64,000 nucleotides of DNA from Dyadobacter crusticola DSM 16708 (GCF_000701505.1 NZ_KL370787.1:305101-369100); one strand, 5' to 3'; positions 18,301 through 26,889 are shown, counted from the stretch's first letter. Notes: generated by a model not told the origin, from the sequence alone. Translations and numbers: made by a program.

Positions 18301-18485
18301 AAAAGCTGCCATTCCGCGACATAGCAGTCTCAGTAGTAGGAAGGAACCTTGCATTGCTGAAAAGCAACCTGCCGCACATCGATCCTGAAACCAGCTATTA
18401 TAACGATGGTAACTTACAGGGGATCGAAAACGGCCAGATCCCGACAACCAGAACAGTTGGGTTCAACATCAGTTTCAACCTATAA
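15348..18485 (+). CDS. SusC/RagA-type TonB-linked outer-membrane receptor
   Basis: TonB-dependent channel for an oligosaccharide or peptide, working with the SusD-like lid encoded next. From the ATG at 15348 the protein (1045 residues) begins MRKSFTLSCLSFLILL, a signal peptide; an ATG at 15309 would bury it. After Gln-rich cleavage region comes a carboxypeptidase-D-like beta-sandwich (about 20-105, LKGKVQSSDGNLPGASILIK), then the plug domain with NLVNSLSGRLAGVQV and RGASSIGSNNQPLFVVDGVPV, then the barrel to the C-terminal aromatic-rich GFNISFNL. No FecR or sigma factor is adjacent, so it is probably not under anti-sigma control. The ligand is unknown. Confidence 0.92.
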   Translation: MRKSFTLSCLSFLILLSAVSFGQELNLKGKVQSSDGNLPGASILIKGTSRGSTTDADGQFTISAPANATLVVSFIGYKTLEVPVGSKTTFDITLEQDATQFNEIVVTALGIAREKKALGYAVQEVNGKTLTQARETNLVNSLSGRLAGVQVTSSNGAPGSSSRMIIRGASSIGSNNQPLFVVDGVPVDNSNFGSGTGIDYGNAAASINPDDVESINVLKGPSAAALYGSRGANGVVLITTKSGKGSKGIGVSFNTNTAFESPFRLPEWQNEYGQGAKGLFSYVDGAGGGFNDGVDESWGPKLDGRLLPQFDSPIGADGKRTPTPWVAHPDNVDKFFETGRTLTNNIAITGGSDKADFRLSFTDLNQTGILPNTNYKRRTVALNAGWNLTKKLSVRATGNYVRDGSDNRNNFGLYFIWFGRQVDMDKLTNYQKPGSIYQYNWNDNYWTNPYYLLNLSTRANDRDRLYGNISATYKFTDWLSLTARSGTDFYEDRRKTKTAARQARLGSSALFDAYNEEQIFVRESNSDFLLNATKKFGEFDVTANIGGNHRSNYAQRNYMGATELAIPRVFNMGNSRQRPVTENSFIQKTVNSLYASANLGFRSYLFVDLTARNDWSSSLPSDNRSYFYPSAAVSAIVTDMFDVKSSILSFAKLRAGWARVGNDTDPYRLTSTYKYENPWGSTPSLSENNALLNAALKPEITSSYEIGTDIRLWQNKIGLDVTYYKKISSNQILDVNISNSTGYLSKLLNAGKIENQGVEIQLTATPVKTNSFQWDIGLNWAKNKNKVVELANNLTTYQLNTSYNALTQTTSTNSFRGLSVEARVGQPYGTFFGKGFLRAPDGQIVYDAQGYPVIDPVSRVLGNFTPDWIGGFSNTFRYKNLSLSTLIDVKHGGDIFSQSINIGRYTGVLKETTLGREDGIIGAGVVNIGTAAAPEYVANEKRITSEEYHHKYYLLTNNENTIFDASYVKLREVKLTYMLSGQVFKKLPFRDIAVSVVGRNLALLKSNLPHIDPETSYYNDGNLQGIENGQIPTTRTVGFNISFNL

Positions 18486-18509
18486 TCCATTACCTCAACT
18501 GATTTTATC

Positions 18510-19970
18510 ATGAAAAGCATCATACATTCATTCAGATCAAAAACACTGCTGGCGGCTTCCATTCTCTGCCTCTCGGCTTGTACCGGCGATTTTGACGAAA
18601 TCAACACCAATAACAACAGCGCAGCAAGCGGTACAGCCGATCTTTTTCTGCCGCACGGGATCCAGAGTGCGGTTGACCTTTACTGGGGTGGTTCTATCGG
18701 GCAGGATGTGGGCGACGGTTTTGTACAGCACTGGGCGCGCATTCAATACACCGATGTAGACCAGTATACCGTTTCTGCCGACGTTTTTACTTCCGGCTGG
18801 CAGACTTTGTACATTGAGTCGCTTGCGGATTTCCAGCGGATCAACAAGATCGCGCAGGAATCGGGGAACACCAACTATGCGGCTGTGGCAACAATCATGC
18901 GCTCCTGGGTTTTCTGTTTGCTGACCGACATTTATGGTGATATCCCGTACACGGATGCATTGCAGGGTTTGGAAGATAAGTTGCTGCCAAAGTACGATGC
19001 GCAAAAGAATGTGTACGCCGGCTTGATTGCAGAGCTGAAAACCGCAGGCGAGTCCATTGATGTGGCCGACAAAAACAAGGCAATTGCAGGAGATATCCTC
19101 TTCAATGGTAACCTCACCAAATGGAAAAAGTTTGCCAATACACTGAGCCTGCGCATTCTGAGCCGGATGATCGACAAAGCTGACGCACCGATTGACGTAA
19201 AAAGCGAGATTGCACGCATTCTGAGCGACCCTGCCAAGTACCCGGTACTGGAATCGAATGCAGATAATGTGCAGCTGAACTACCTCGACGCAACCAATAA
19301 CAACAACCCGATCAACCAGAACCGCAAAACCCGCGACGACCATCGCGTAAGTGCAACTTTGGTAAACAAGCTGCTTGCATTGGGCGACGGCAGACTTGCG
19401 GTATATGCCAATAAACCGGCTGACGGAGGCGAATACAAGGGAGTACCCAACGGTTTGTCTTCATCTGACGCAAACGCGTTGGGACTTTCAAAAACCTCGA
19501 AAGTAGGCGACTACTTCGTGGCAGCTACTGCGCCTGGTGTGCTGATCAGCTACGCAGAGCTGCTGTTCCTTAAAGCGGAGTTCGCATACAAGGGAGTTGC
19601 AGCTGCGGGTACCGCGTCGAAAAACTACTCCGATGCAATTACTGCTTCTTTTGCCCAATACAAATTGACTGTGCCGGACACTTATCTGACAACAAATGCA
19701 TTGAAGCCGGGCGCAGAAGGTTTTACCCAGATGATGGAGCAAAAGTGGATCGCATTGTACGGCCAGGGCGTAGAAGCCTGGACTGAGTACCGGCGCACCG
19801 GCTTGCCCGCGCTTGTACCGCCCGCATTGAATACCAATGGAAATGTTATTCCGACCAGACTACCCTATCCAGGTTCCGAAGAATCGCTGAACTTTGACAA
19901 TTACAGCGCGGCGCTGGCAGCCCAGGGTGGAAAGAATGACATGAAAATGAAGCTCTGGTTTGCCAAATAA
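18510..19970 (+). CDS. SusD/RagB-family nutrient-binding lipoprotein
   Basis: Surface lipoprotein that closes over the SusC-like channel and binds the nutrient. Signal peptide ends in the lipobox LCLSAC (Cys about residue 24), followed by an Asp/Asn-rich anchor. Internal pattern (ATIMRSWVFCLLTDIYGDIPY around 130, AGDILFNGNLTKWKKFANTLSLR around 195, LLFLKAEFAY and the late WTEYRRTG) is that of the SusD-like_2 group. 486 residues, typical. Starts 24 bases after the SusC stop and ends in a strong terminator, so the two form a closed transcription unit with no attached hydrolase. Confidence 0.92.
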   Translation: MKSIIHSFRSKTLLAASILCLSACTGDFDEINTNNNSAASGTADLFLPHGIQSAVDLYWGGSIGQDVGDGFVQHWARIQYTDVDQYTVSADVFTSGWQTLYIESLADFQRINKIAQESGNTNYAAVATIMRSWVFCLLTDIYGDIPYTDALQGLEDKLLPKYDAQKNVYAGLIAELKTAGESIDVADKNKAIAGDILFNGNLTKWKKFANTLSLRILSRMIDKADAPIDVKSEIARILSDPAKYPVLESNADNVQLNYLDATNNNNPINQNRKTRDDHRVSATLVNKLLALGDGRLAVYANKPADGGEYKGVPNGLSSSDANALGLSKTSKVGDYFVAATAPGVLISYAELLFLKAEFAYKGVAAAGTASKNYSDAITASFAQYKLTVPDTYLTTNALKPGAEGFTQMMEQKWIALYGQGVEAWTEYRRTGLPALVPPALNTNGNVIPTRLPYPGSEESLNFDNYSAALAAQGGKNDMKMKLWFAK

Positions 19971-19997
19971 ACAGCAAACCATTGTACAAAAAGAAAA

Positions 19998-20038
19998 CCG
20001 GTCAGGCTTGCGGCGCCAGACCGGTTTTCTTTTTTATT
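19998..20038 (+). terminator. Terminator of the SusC/SusD unit
   Basis: AAAACCGGTC, a 15-base loop and GACCGGTTTT run into CTTTTTTATTTT. The ten-base stem is perfect. The structure lies between convergent genes and may serve both. Confidence 0.85.
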
Positions 20039-20047
20039 TTATATAAA

Positions 20048-20788
20048 CTAAAATGCGATCCCCAATCCCGCGCCTACGTTCACCACACCCACAAACCGCT
20101 TTTCACTTATCGGCTCAGCAAATTCAAAACTGCCTCTTACTGCTCGGATTGTCACATCTTTCAGTTCTGCCTGACCACCAATTACGTCTCCGCTCAGTTG
20201 AAAGAACAAATTTCCAACGATAGGAAACCGCAAGCTCGCTCCGCCAGAAAGTCCTAATGCAGAAGTTGATGCTGGTTTGAGGTCAACTGTGATTGGTTCG
20301 CCGCCCGCTTCGGAAATTCCGACCAGGTTGACAGACGGTGAATCCGCCCAGATTTTCCCTACCTGCCCGTGAACTTCGATCTGAGCGCGGCCCATATTGA
20401 GGTAAAATGCCGGTCCGATCATCAATGCATTGAATTTCCATTTTGAAACTTTCGCATCCCACAGAAAAGTCTCATTCAGTACCTCAGCGTAATCATTGGC
20501 TTTGTCTACAATCGGCTGGGAAATGGTTGTGTTCAGGTTCATACTCCCGGATGCCCGCAACCCAAATCCGCGGCTAAGACGGAAGTCAAAGTTAGCTTGT
20601 CCAAAGTAGCCTGAGCCCGCCAGACCCGAGAATGGATCGTCGAGTTTTTCACGCGCCAGTTCACCTACCGGTAAGCTGTAACCTGCTGTTACAGAAAGAA
20701 AGCTCCTGGTATTCTGTCCGTAACTCCGGCCGCAGATCAATGCGAAAAACAAGATTGACAATGCAGGGTATCTGAGGGAAATCTTCAT
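20048..20788 (-). CDS. Outer-membrane beta-barrel protein of unknown role
   Basis: From the ATG at 20786-20788 the protein starts MKISLRYPALSILFFALI with a signal peptide ending near GRSYGQ; an upstream ATG at 20839 adds 17 residues ahead of the signal and is not favoured. The mature part has alternating strands (RSFLSVTAGYSLPVGELA, then GSGYFGQANFDFRLSRGFGLRASGSMNL) and the C-terminal GVVNVGAGLGIAF, as in small eight-stranded porin-like proteins of Bacteroidota. No enzymatic motif. It converges on the SusC/SusD unit, but nothing shows they work together. Confidence 0.7.
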   Translation of the reverse strand: MKISLRYPALSILFFALICGRSYGQNTRSFLSVTAGYSLPVGELAREKLDDPFSGLAGSGYFGQANFDFRLSRGFGLRASGSMNLNTTISQPIVDKANDYAEVLNETFLWDAKVSKWKFNALMIGPAFYLNMGRAQIEVHGQVGKIWADSPSVNLVGISEAGGEPITVDLKPASTSALGLSGGASLRFPIVGNLFFQLSGDVIGGQAELKDVTIRAVRGSFEFAEPISEKRFVGVVNVGAGLGIAF

Positions 20789-20851
20789 GAATATTGGCTT
20801 AAAATGTGACGAAATGGGGGTAATGGAACGAATTTCCACTTATGCTAACAC

Positions 20852-20859
20852 CAAACATA
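20852..20859 (-). promoter_or_regulatory. Candidate -7 box for the outer-membrane protein gene
   Basis: Minus-strand TATGTTTG fits TAnnTTTG. Transcription would begin about 55 bases before the ATG at 20788, downstream of the alternative ATG at 20839 or very near it, which supports the shorter start. Confidence 0.4.
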
Positions 20860-20999
20860 GAGGTTTTATTACATTAAAATTCCACCTACTTAGTTTGGGG
20901 AAATTTTATCAACACAATGTTATATAAATGGCCCGGAGCGCTTGATTTTGGGCTTGGTATAAAAATGGTAGGTGTCTGTTCAAACTAAATCATTGAACC

Positions 21000-21251
21000 A
21001 TGGACAGTCGAGAAACAGACAAAGAAGCAAGAGCTACCAAGAATACCAAGAACGTTTGGAAATGGATCCTTGGAGTTGGTATCGTTTTGATGGCCATCGC
21101 TTTCTGGGGAGGTTTTTTCAACCACGACGAAAATTTCCAGGAGTCTGACACTCCTTCACAAAGTGCAGCAGGATCCGACACAGTAGCCACAGATACTGCT
21201 AACCAAATGCCTGCCGATACCGTAATGGAGCATGTAAGGGGTACAAACTAG
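21000..21251 (+). CDS. Small single-pass membrane protein, unknown
   Basis: 83 residues: a basic N-terminus (about 1-19), one membrane helix (WKWILGVGIVLMAIAFWGGFF, about 20-40) and an acidic, Ser/Thr-rich tail (SDTPSQSAAGSDTVATDTAN). No family recognised. By charge the tail would lie outside the cytoplasm. Its stop is one base from the stop of the convergent 987-residue dehydrogenase gene. The ATG follows a weak upstream region, and the coding character (single helix plus low-complexity tail) makes it likely to be real. Confidence 0.6.
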   Translation: MDSRETDKEARATKNTKNVWKWILGVGIVLMAIAFWGGFFNHDENFQESDTPSQSAAGSDTVATDTANQMPADTVMEHVRGTN

Positions 21252-21252
21252 G

Positions 21253-24207
21253 TTACCGGATCAATGCTTCCCACAATATTTCGACCGGGTGCTTCGCTTT
21301 GCGTCCGGTGCCATCTTTAATCTGGTGGCGACAACTGGTTCCGGAAGCAGCGATGATGACCTCATCGGGTTGCTGCCGGACAGTTGGAAAAAGCACCAGC
21401 TCGCCGATTTGCATGGAGACTTCATAATGTTCCTCTTCATATCCGAACGAACCTGCCATTCCACAGCATCCTGAAGGAATAAGCTGAGTCTGGTAATTTT
21501 CAGGAAGCGACAGCATTTTCTTGGAAGCGCTTAATGTAGATAATGCTTTTTGGTGACAGTGCCCGTGCAGCTTGATAAGCTGCTTTTTTTGTGTAAAAAC
21601 AGATTTATTGATCCGTTTTGCGTCAATTTCCCGGGCTATAAATTCTTCAAACAGCAATGCATTTGCGGAGATTTTCTGTGCATCGTCACGCTGCTTTTCT
21701 GGCACCAAATCAATGTATTCGTCCCTGAATGAGAGAATTGCCGAAGGTTCAATCCCGATCAGCGGCGTTTCGTAGGTAATTTTGTCTTTTAACAAACTGA
21801 CATTTTCAATGGCCAGCTTTTGCGCTTCTTTCACAAAGCCTTTGGATAAATACGAGCGGCCGGATTCTGTGTGTTTTGGAAAGATCACTTCATACCCCAA
21901 AGCTTCCAAAAGTTCAACCGCTTTCTTACCGATCTCAACATCGTTATAGTTGGTAAATTCATCACAGAACAGGTACACTGTTCCGATCCGGGATACATTT
22001 ACCGTCGGCTTTTTTCTCTTTTTCCACCATTGTGACAGCGTTTGCGATGCAAGCGAAGGCATACTGCGGTCGGGGTGGAAACCTACCATTTTGTTTGCTA
22101 CTTTTCGCAATGCAGGCTGGCCGAATACGCCATTGAATGCCCAGGGCGCAATGGAAGCTAGCCTCATTTGTTTCGAAAAGTTGGCGATCAGCTTGCTGCG
22201 GGTTGGGATACCGTGGGTTTCATAATATTGCTGCGTGAACTCGGCCTTCATTTTACCAATATCCACACTGGACGGGCATTCCGATTTACAGCCTTTGCAG
22301 GAGAGACACAGATCAAGTATCTCTTTCACCATTGCCTGCGTTGTCGACTTTTGTTTTTCTTTAATCGGAGTGAAATATTGCCTCAAAATATTGGCGCGTG
22401 CTCGGGTGGTATCTCGTTCGCGGCGGGTCGCCATGTAGCTGGGGCACATGGTACCGCCGGTTAGTTCCGTTTTCCGGCAGTCGCCTGAGCCGCTGCATTT
22501 CTCGGCAAGCCGCAGAATACCCTCCTGCTTGCTGAAATCGAAAATAGTTTTAATCGCGGGCTGAGCTTGATCCTGCTGGTATCTCAGGAATTCGTTCATC
22601 GGCGGGGTATCCACGATTTTGTTTGCATTGAAAATGCCGTCGGGGTCCCAGATCCGCTTTACCTGCCTGAACATTTCGTACACTTCCTCGCCCATCATAA
22701 ATGGGATAAACTCTCCGCGCAATCTTCCATCGCCGTGCTCTCCCGAAAGTGCGCCATTGTACTTTTTAACCAAAGCCGCGGTATCTGCTAAAACCTGTCT
22801 GAACAGCGACTTACCTTCCGAGGTTTTCAAATTGATCATCGGCTCTACGTGCAGCTCGCCGGCGCCTGCGTGTGCATAGTACGATGCGTGCAAATTGTGC
22901 GAACGCAGCAGCAATTCTACTTCTTCAATATAAGCAGGTAAGTCTTCGACCGCCACTGCGCAATCTTCTATCAAATTGACAGGCTGCGTATCACCGGGCA
23001 GATTTCGTATCAAACCCAAACCAGCCTTTCGTATATCCCAGGCTTTATTTGCATCATCGCCAAAGAGTAACGGGTATGCATATCCCAGCTGCTGTTCCCG
23101 GAGCTGGCTTACCAATGCACTGGCTTGCGCTTCTACTGCCCCATTGTCGTTTCCCCAAAATTCCACCATCAGCATCGCCGCGGGGTCGCCCTGCATAAAG
23201 AAGCGATTTTGTGAATACACATTATGGTCTTTGGTAAAATCCATAATGTACTTATCCACCAGCTCGGAAGCTTTCGGATTAAATTTCATGGCAAGCTGGT
23301 TGGCGTGCAATGCTTCGGCTACGGAATTGGTATGAATGCAAACCACTCCGACAGAAGCCGGCGGAACATCGACCAATGCGAGCTTGGCTTCGGTTACAAA
23401 ACACAAGGTACCTTCCGAGCCAGCGATCAGGTTGCAGAGATTGATACTTCCATTCTCAAAATTGCGCACCAATGCATCCAGCGCATAGCCGGAGTTGCGG
23501 CGGGTAACTGTTGGCTTTGGAAACTGTTTTTTAATCAGTTCCTGATCAACAGGATTGGAAATCAGCCCGAACATACCTGCCAGAACCGCCTGCTCCCGTC
23601 CGCTTTTCGCCTGCTTTTCGGCAATCTTTTTGGTAAAATCAGGTATTGGATTATTTGTAAAAACTGTTTCTTGCCCGTCTGAAAGCAATGCATTTACTTC
23701 CAGCAGATTACCCCTCGTATCTCCCCAGGTAATGGAATGCAGCCCGCAGGAATTGTTCCCGATCATCCCCCCGACCATCGCCCGGCTGGCCGTGGAAGTT
23801 TCCGGTCCGAATAACAACCCATAAGGTGCGAGGTACTTATTCAGATCATCGCGGATTACGCCCGGTTGCACCCGCACCCATTTTTCAGCCTGGTTGACTT
23901 CCAGTATTTTGTTAAAATGCTTGGAAATATCTACCACAATCCCCTTTCCCACCACCTGCCCCGCCAGCGAAGTACCGGCCGCTCTCGGAATGAGGGTTAC
24001 CTTGTTGGTTTTTGCAAATTCAATCAAAGCTTTGATATCCTGAACATTCCGCGGCAATGCTACTGCCACCGGTAACTCCTGGTAAACCGACGCGTCAGTC
24101 GCATAAATGGACTTCTGAGCGCTATGTAATGTAGAATTATCAAAATACAGCTCACCTTCGAATCGGGAGCGTAGCGCATTGAACTGGATTTGGGAAACGG
24201 GACTCAT
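21253..24207 (-). CDS. FAD-linked oxidase with Fe-S and CCG domains (GlcD-GlcF-like fusion)
   Basis: Membrane-associated D-2-hydroxyacid dehydrogenase (D-lactate or D-2-hydroxyglutarate type, as YdiJ). Residues about 45-275 are the FAD_binding_4 domain (TLIPRAAGTSLAGQVVGKG; later GMIGNNSCGLHS), 280-555 the FAD oxidase C-terminal domain with the ligand motif LSGEHGDGRLRGEF, then a ferredoxin-like part with CSGSGDC and CLSCKGCKSECP, and two C-terminal CCG-type segments ending HGHCHQKAL and PSGCCGMAGSFGY. About 985 residues is normal for the fused form. The ATG at 24207 (MSPVSQIQFN) is preferred to 24216, three codons upstream. The substrate is not fixed by sequence. Confidence 0.85.
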   Translation of the reverse strand: MSPVSQIQFNALRSRFEGELYFDNSTLHSAQKSIYATDASVYQELPVAVALPRNVQDIKALIEFAKTNKVTLIPRAAGTSLAGQVVGKGIVVDISKHFNKILEVNQAEKWVRVQPGVIRDDLNKYLAPYGLLFGPETSTASRAMVGGMIGNNSCGLHSITWGDTRGNLLEVNALLSDGQETVFTNNPIPDFTKKIAEKQAKSGREQAVLAGMFGLISNPVDQELIKKQFPKPTVTRRNSGYALDALVRNFENGSINLCNLIAGSEGTLCFVTEAKLALVDVPPASVGVVCIHTNSVAEALHANQLAMKFNPKASELVDKYIMDFTKDHNVYSQNRFFMQGDPAAMLMVEFWGNDNGAVEAQASALVSQLREQQLGYAYPLLFGDDANKAWDIRKAGLGLIRNLPGDTQPVNLIEDCAVAVEDLPAYIEEVELLLRSHNLHASYYAHAGAGELHVEPMINLKTSEGKSLFRQVLADTAALVKKYNGALSGEHGDGRLRGEFIPFMMGEEVYEMFRQVKRIWDPDGIFNANKIVDTPPMNEFLRYQQDQAQPAIKTIFDFSKQEGILRLAEKCSGSGDCRKTELTGGTMCPSYMATRRERDTTRARANILRQYFTPIKEKQKSTTQAMVKEILDLCLSCKGCKSECPSSVDIGKMKAEFTQQYYETHGIPTRSKLIANFSKQMRLASIAPWAFNGVFGQPALRKVANKMVGFHPDRSMPSLASQTLSQWWKKRKKPTVNVSRIGTVYLFCDEFTNYNDVEIGKKAVELLEALGYEVIFPKHTESGRSYLSKGFVKEAQKLAIENVSLLKDKITYETPLIGIEPSAILSFRDEYIDLVPEKQRDDAQKISANALLFEEFIAREIDAKRINKSVFTQKKQLIKLHGHCHQKALSTLSASKKMLSLPENYQTQLIPSGCCGMAGSFGYEEEHYEVSMQIGELVLFPTVRQQPDEVIIAASGTSCRHQIKDGTGRKAKHPVEILWEALIR

Positions 24208-24384
24208 GATGAACAAGCGAAAAATGCCTGGCTAAATTAACGCACAAATGTTAGTTATTGTCCGGTTAACGAAAATTGACCAGCTTCATTTGACCAGGAC
24301 GGTGCACAAAGCCGAAATTCCATTACGTATATTGGCACAATTTTTACACACGAGTCTTACAAAAAACCGTCACTAATCGAGAAC

Positions 24385-25842
24385 ATGAAAAAAATTACCA
24401 TACTGATACTCACACTATTCAGCTTCTCTGCCTTCGCGCAAAATACTGCTATCATTACGCTTTCCGTTTCCAAGCAAGGACCTGTGAACGTGACGCTGAT
24501 CAGCGAGGATGTTCACTTCCACCCCAATCTGGGCATTGGGCTGGCTGATGCGAAACTGGAACCTGTTATGGCGGTTAACTTTGCTGAAAAAGCAAGTGAG
24601 AAAGCAGTAATACAGCTCAGCAAACCCCAGATGATGCGGCTGCAGTACAGCGGCAACGGGCTTAATAAAACCTGGATGCTTTTCATGCAGCCGGGCGACG
24701 ACCTGACCATCAATTTTGCAGAAAACAATGATATAACTTTCTCTGGCAAGAATGCGAATTATCAGACTTTCCTGAAAAACTACTTTCTCGAAAACCAATA
24801 TCAGTACCTGCCTGTATTTGGCTATAAACCTTCTCAAATCGACAACAAAAGCGTGATCGCCCAGAGCGACAGCTTGAAGAAAGTGCGGCTGGAAGCTTAC
24901 GAGAAATTCAAAACCACCAATCCGGCTGTACCTGCATTTGAAGCTTACGTGCTCGCGACTACCGCCACGGAGCCTGCTACCACCCGCAGATTGATACAGG
25001 AAAGAATTATGCGTCGCAACCGTGTCGGGCAACTCGATGCCACACAACGTAAAGAGTTGGAAGATGCCACACTTGCAGATTTCAAAATTATGCCCGACGA
25101 CGCATTACTGAGCCAGGCGTATCGTGATGAGCTCCGTAACTGGGCGTTAATTCCATCTACCCGAAAATATCCGCTGAATTCTCAGACGCGTTACGAGATC
25201 AGTCCGGAAGCATTGAAAGATGTATACGCATTCAGCAAAGAACAATTGGCGCAGTATCCCAAACAACGGGAATACCTGCTTACTTACTGGCTCAACTACG
25301 CTGCTACTGCAATCCCGAACGTAGAAACTGCTAAAACGCTGCTCGCAGATTATAAAACGACTTTCCCGCAATCTGAAAACGCGGCCTATATCGCGAAATT
25401 AATTGATACAAAATCTGCATTGCAGCCTGGCGCGCAGCTCGCGGATGTTACCCTGCTTGCACCCGACAGCAGCGCAGTGACCGTTGCTTCTTTGCAGGGA
25501 AAGCCGGTTTGCATGGTATTTTCTTTCAGCATCGGTCAGCACGAGCCTGGCCTGAAAGCTTTGGAAGATAAGTACGGATCGAAAGTGACTTTTGTTTACG
25601 TCTCCGTGGCGCCTGGTATTCCGCTTGCTACCTGGAAACAATATGCAAAAGAGCGGCCGAATGTGAAGCATTTGTGGGCTTCGGATGAAAATATAGAGGT
25701 TTTGAAAGACAAATACGCGATCGATATTCGCTACCCGTTTCTAGTCGCCGACGCTTCCGGCAAGATCGTCAACCGCTGGATACCGCAGGAATTTCCGGAC
25801 AACCCAACACTGGCAGCTGAATTGCAGAAAGTTGCGAAATAG
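24385..25842 (+). CDS. Secreted thioredoxin-fold (TlpA-like) protein lacking CxxC
   Basis: 485 residues with a signal peptide (MKKITILILTLFSFSAFAQ). The N-terminal 330 residues resemble the helical and beta-rich front part of Bacteroidota TlpA-like proteins. Residues about 350-480 look like a thioredoxin/AhpC fold (PGAQLADVTLLAPDSSAVTVASLQGKPV, then KALEDKYG and YPFLVADASGKIV). At the place of the redox CxxC the sequence reads CMVFSFSIGQHEPG, with one Cys upstream and none in the active-site turn. It should not be a disulfide reductase by the usual mechanism. The gene ends in a strong terminator. Confidence 0.7.
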   Translation: MKKITILILTLFSFSAFAQNTAIITLSVSKQGPVNVTLISEDVHFHPNLGIGLADAKLEPVMAVNFAEKASEKAVIQLSKPQMMRLQYSGNGLNKTWMLFMQPGDDLTINFAENNDITFSGKNANYQTFLKNYFLENQYQYLPVFGYKPSQIDNKSVIAQSDSLKKVRLEAYEKFKTTNPAVPAFEAYVLATTATEPATTRRLIQERIMRRNRVGQLDATQRKELEDATLADFKIMPDDALLSQAYRDELRNWALIPSTRKYPLNSQTRYEISPEALKDVYAFSKEQLAQYPKQREYLLTYWLNYAATAIPNVETAKTLLADYKTTFPQSENAAYIAKLIDTKSALQPGAQLADVTLLAPDSSAVTVASLQGKPVCMVFSFSIGQHEPGLKALEDKYGSKVTFVYVSVAPGIPLATWKQYAKERPNVKHLWASDENIEVLKDKYAIDIRYPFLVADASGKIVNRWIPQEFPDNPTLAAELQKVAK

Positions 25843-25848
25843 AAATGA

Positions 25849-25880
25849 AAGCGCGGAGAAGTTATCCGCGCTTTTTTTAT
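25849..25880 (+). terminator. Terminator of the thioredoxin-fold gene
   Basis: AGCGCGGA, seven-base loop, TCCGCGCT and a run of seven T. Perfect eight-base stem. Confidence 0.85.
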
Positions 25881-26130
25881 GCAAAAACCCGGATACTGTG
25901 CAGAGAATCTACCTGCTGGTAGTCGATGTGCAAGTCATAATTGTCACAGATCTGCTTCACACTAGCAAGCCCCGCACAAAGACTTTTATAATCGTGCTGC
26001 ATTTTGGAGGACATTTTTAGCATTACCTCGTTAAACTCAGATAATTCGCTGTCTGCAAGTTCCAGCTTTCTGTTTTTGGTCCAGTCAAATCCTTGAGTTT
26101 GTGAGGGGAGACTTTTTAAGATACCTTCAA
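25877..26130 (-). pseudogene. Sensor histidine kinase remnant with internal in-frame deletion
   Basis: On the minus strand an open stretch of about 85 codons ends at the TAA at 25877-25879. Its first part (FDWTKNRKLELADSELSEF, then NEVMLKMSSKMQHDYKSL) matches the linker that precedes the H-box in Bacteroidota histidine kinases. It then jumps to GLASVKQICDNYDLHIDY and LHSIRVFA, which matches the last 30 residues after the G2 box of the ATPase domain. The H-box, N-box and G1 box, some 180 residues, are missing. No start codon or sensor domain is present, and no response regulator is adjacent. I read it as the scar of a deleted two-component gene. Confidence 0.55.
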
Positions 26131-26139
26131 ACGATAAAA

Positions 26140-26164
26140 GCCGCTATCCGCGGCTTTCATCGTT
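26140..26164 (-). terminator. Terminator of the DUF4136 gene
   Basis: Minus-strand AAAGCCGC, loop GGATA, GCGGCTTTT at 18-42 bases past the stop of the lipoprotein gene. The stem also has flanking complementary bases (CGATGAAAG/CTTTTATCG). Confidence 0.7.
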
Positions 26165-26181
26165 TGAATCAAAACTTAAAA

Positions 26182-26757
26182 TTACTTCCTGCTATACGTA
26201 TCCATTGTCGCTTGCGGGAAGGTTCTCAGGATATCTGACATGGTGTTTTTAACCATTGTTTCGCGGTCTTCCTTCTTGGTTGGCGCTTTTACCTTGCCGG
26301 AAGCCCAGCCCTGCCAGATCATTCTGTCGCTGTTTTTCTGATAGATATTCAGGATAAAGCGACTTTCCTGGTAGTTATAGGTAGAAATGTTGTTTCCACC
26401 ACCGTACCACCACATATAAGGCGAGTACATGTTGTTAGAGCGTACTTGCTGACGGTCTTTCACATCTGTCATAAATCTGACAATCAGTTCAGGACTCTGC
26501 TGGTCGTACTTATAACCCTTCGCTTCCATTACTTCTTTCACTGCATCACCCAGTCGTCTTCTGTTCAATTCGCTACCCAGCAGAGGGTCATTTTCCATGT
26601 TATGTTCTGCCTCTACTTTGAAGGTTTTGAATTGCTTTAAATTAACCGAGGAATCGTAATCGTAACTAACCTGAAGGGCCTGGCTGCACGCCATTATCAG
26701 CACTCCCGCCACAACCGCTACACCGGCGGATTTTATCAACTTCACTATGCTTTTCAT
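26182..26757 (-). CDS. DUF4136-domain lipoprotein
   Basis: 191 residues with a lipoprotein signal ending in the lipobox GVLIMAC (Cys about 24). The mature protein has the DUF4136 pattern: YDYDSSVNLKQFKTFKV, a central LNRRRLGDAVKEVMEAKGY, then IVRFMTDVKDRQ and a C-terminal RMIWQGWASGKVKAP. The family is common in envelope proteins of Bacteroidota and Proteobacteria; its function is not known. Single gene with its own terminator. Confidence 0.82.
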   Translation of the reverse strand: MKSIVKLIKSAGVAVVAGVLIMACSQALQVSYDYDSSVNLKQFKTFKVEAEHNMENDPLLGSELNRRRLGDAVKEVMEAKGYKYDQQSPELIVRFMTDVKDRQQVRSNNMYSPYMWWYGGGNNISTYNYQESRFILNIYQKNSDRMIWQGWASGKVKAPTKKEDRETMVKNTMSDILRTFPQATMDTYSRK

Positions 26758-26889
26758 CTTTTTGATTGAACGTTTAGTTTAACAATATATCTGACAGTTT
26801 CCGAGGGCAAAAGGTTTAAAATGATCGGAAAACAATGTATAAAACTCATTTTTTGTCAGATTGTTATGCGCGCCTATAAATTTCATACC

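Noticed and set aside
18537..19343. 268-residue minus-strand frame inside the SusD-like gene
   Set aside because: Shadow of the SusD coding frame; composition rich in Cys and Val without domains.
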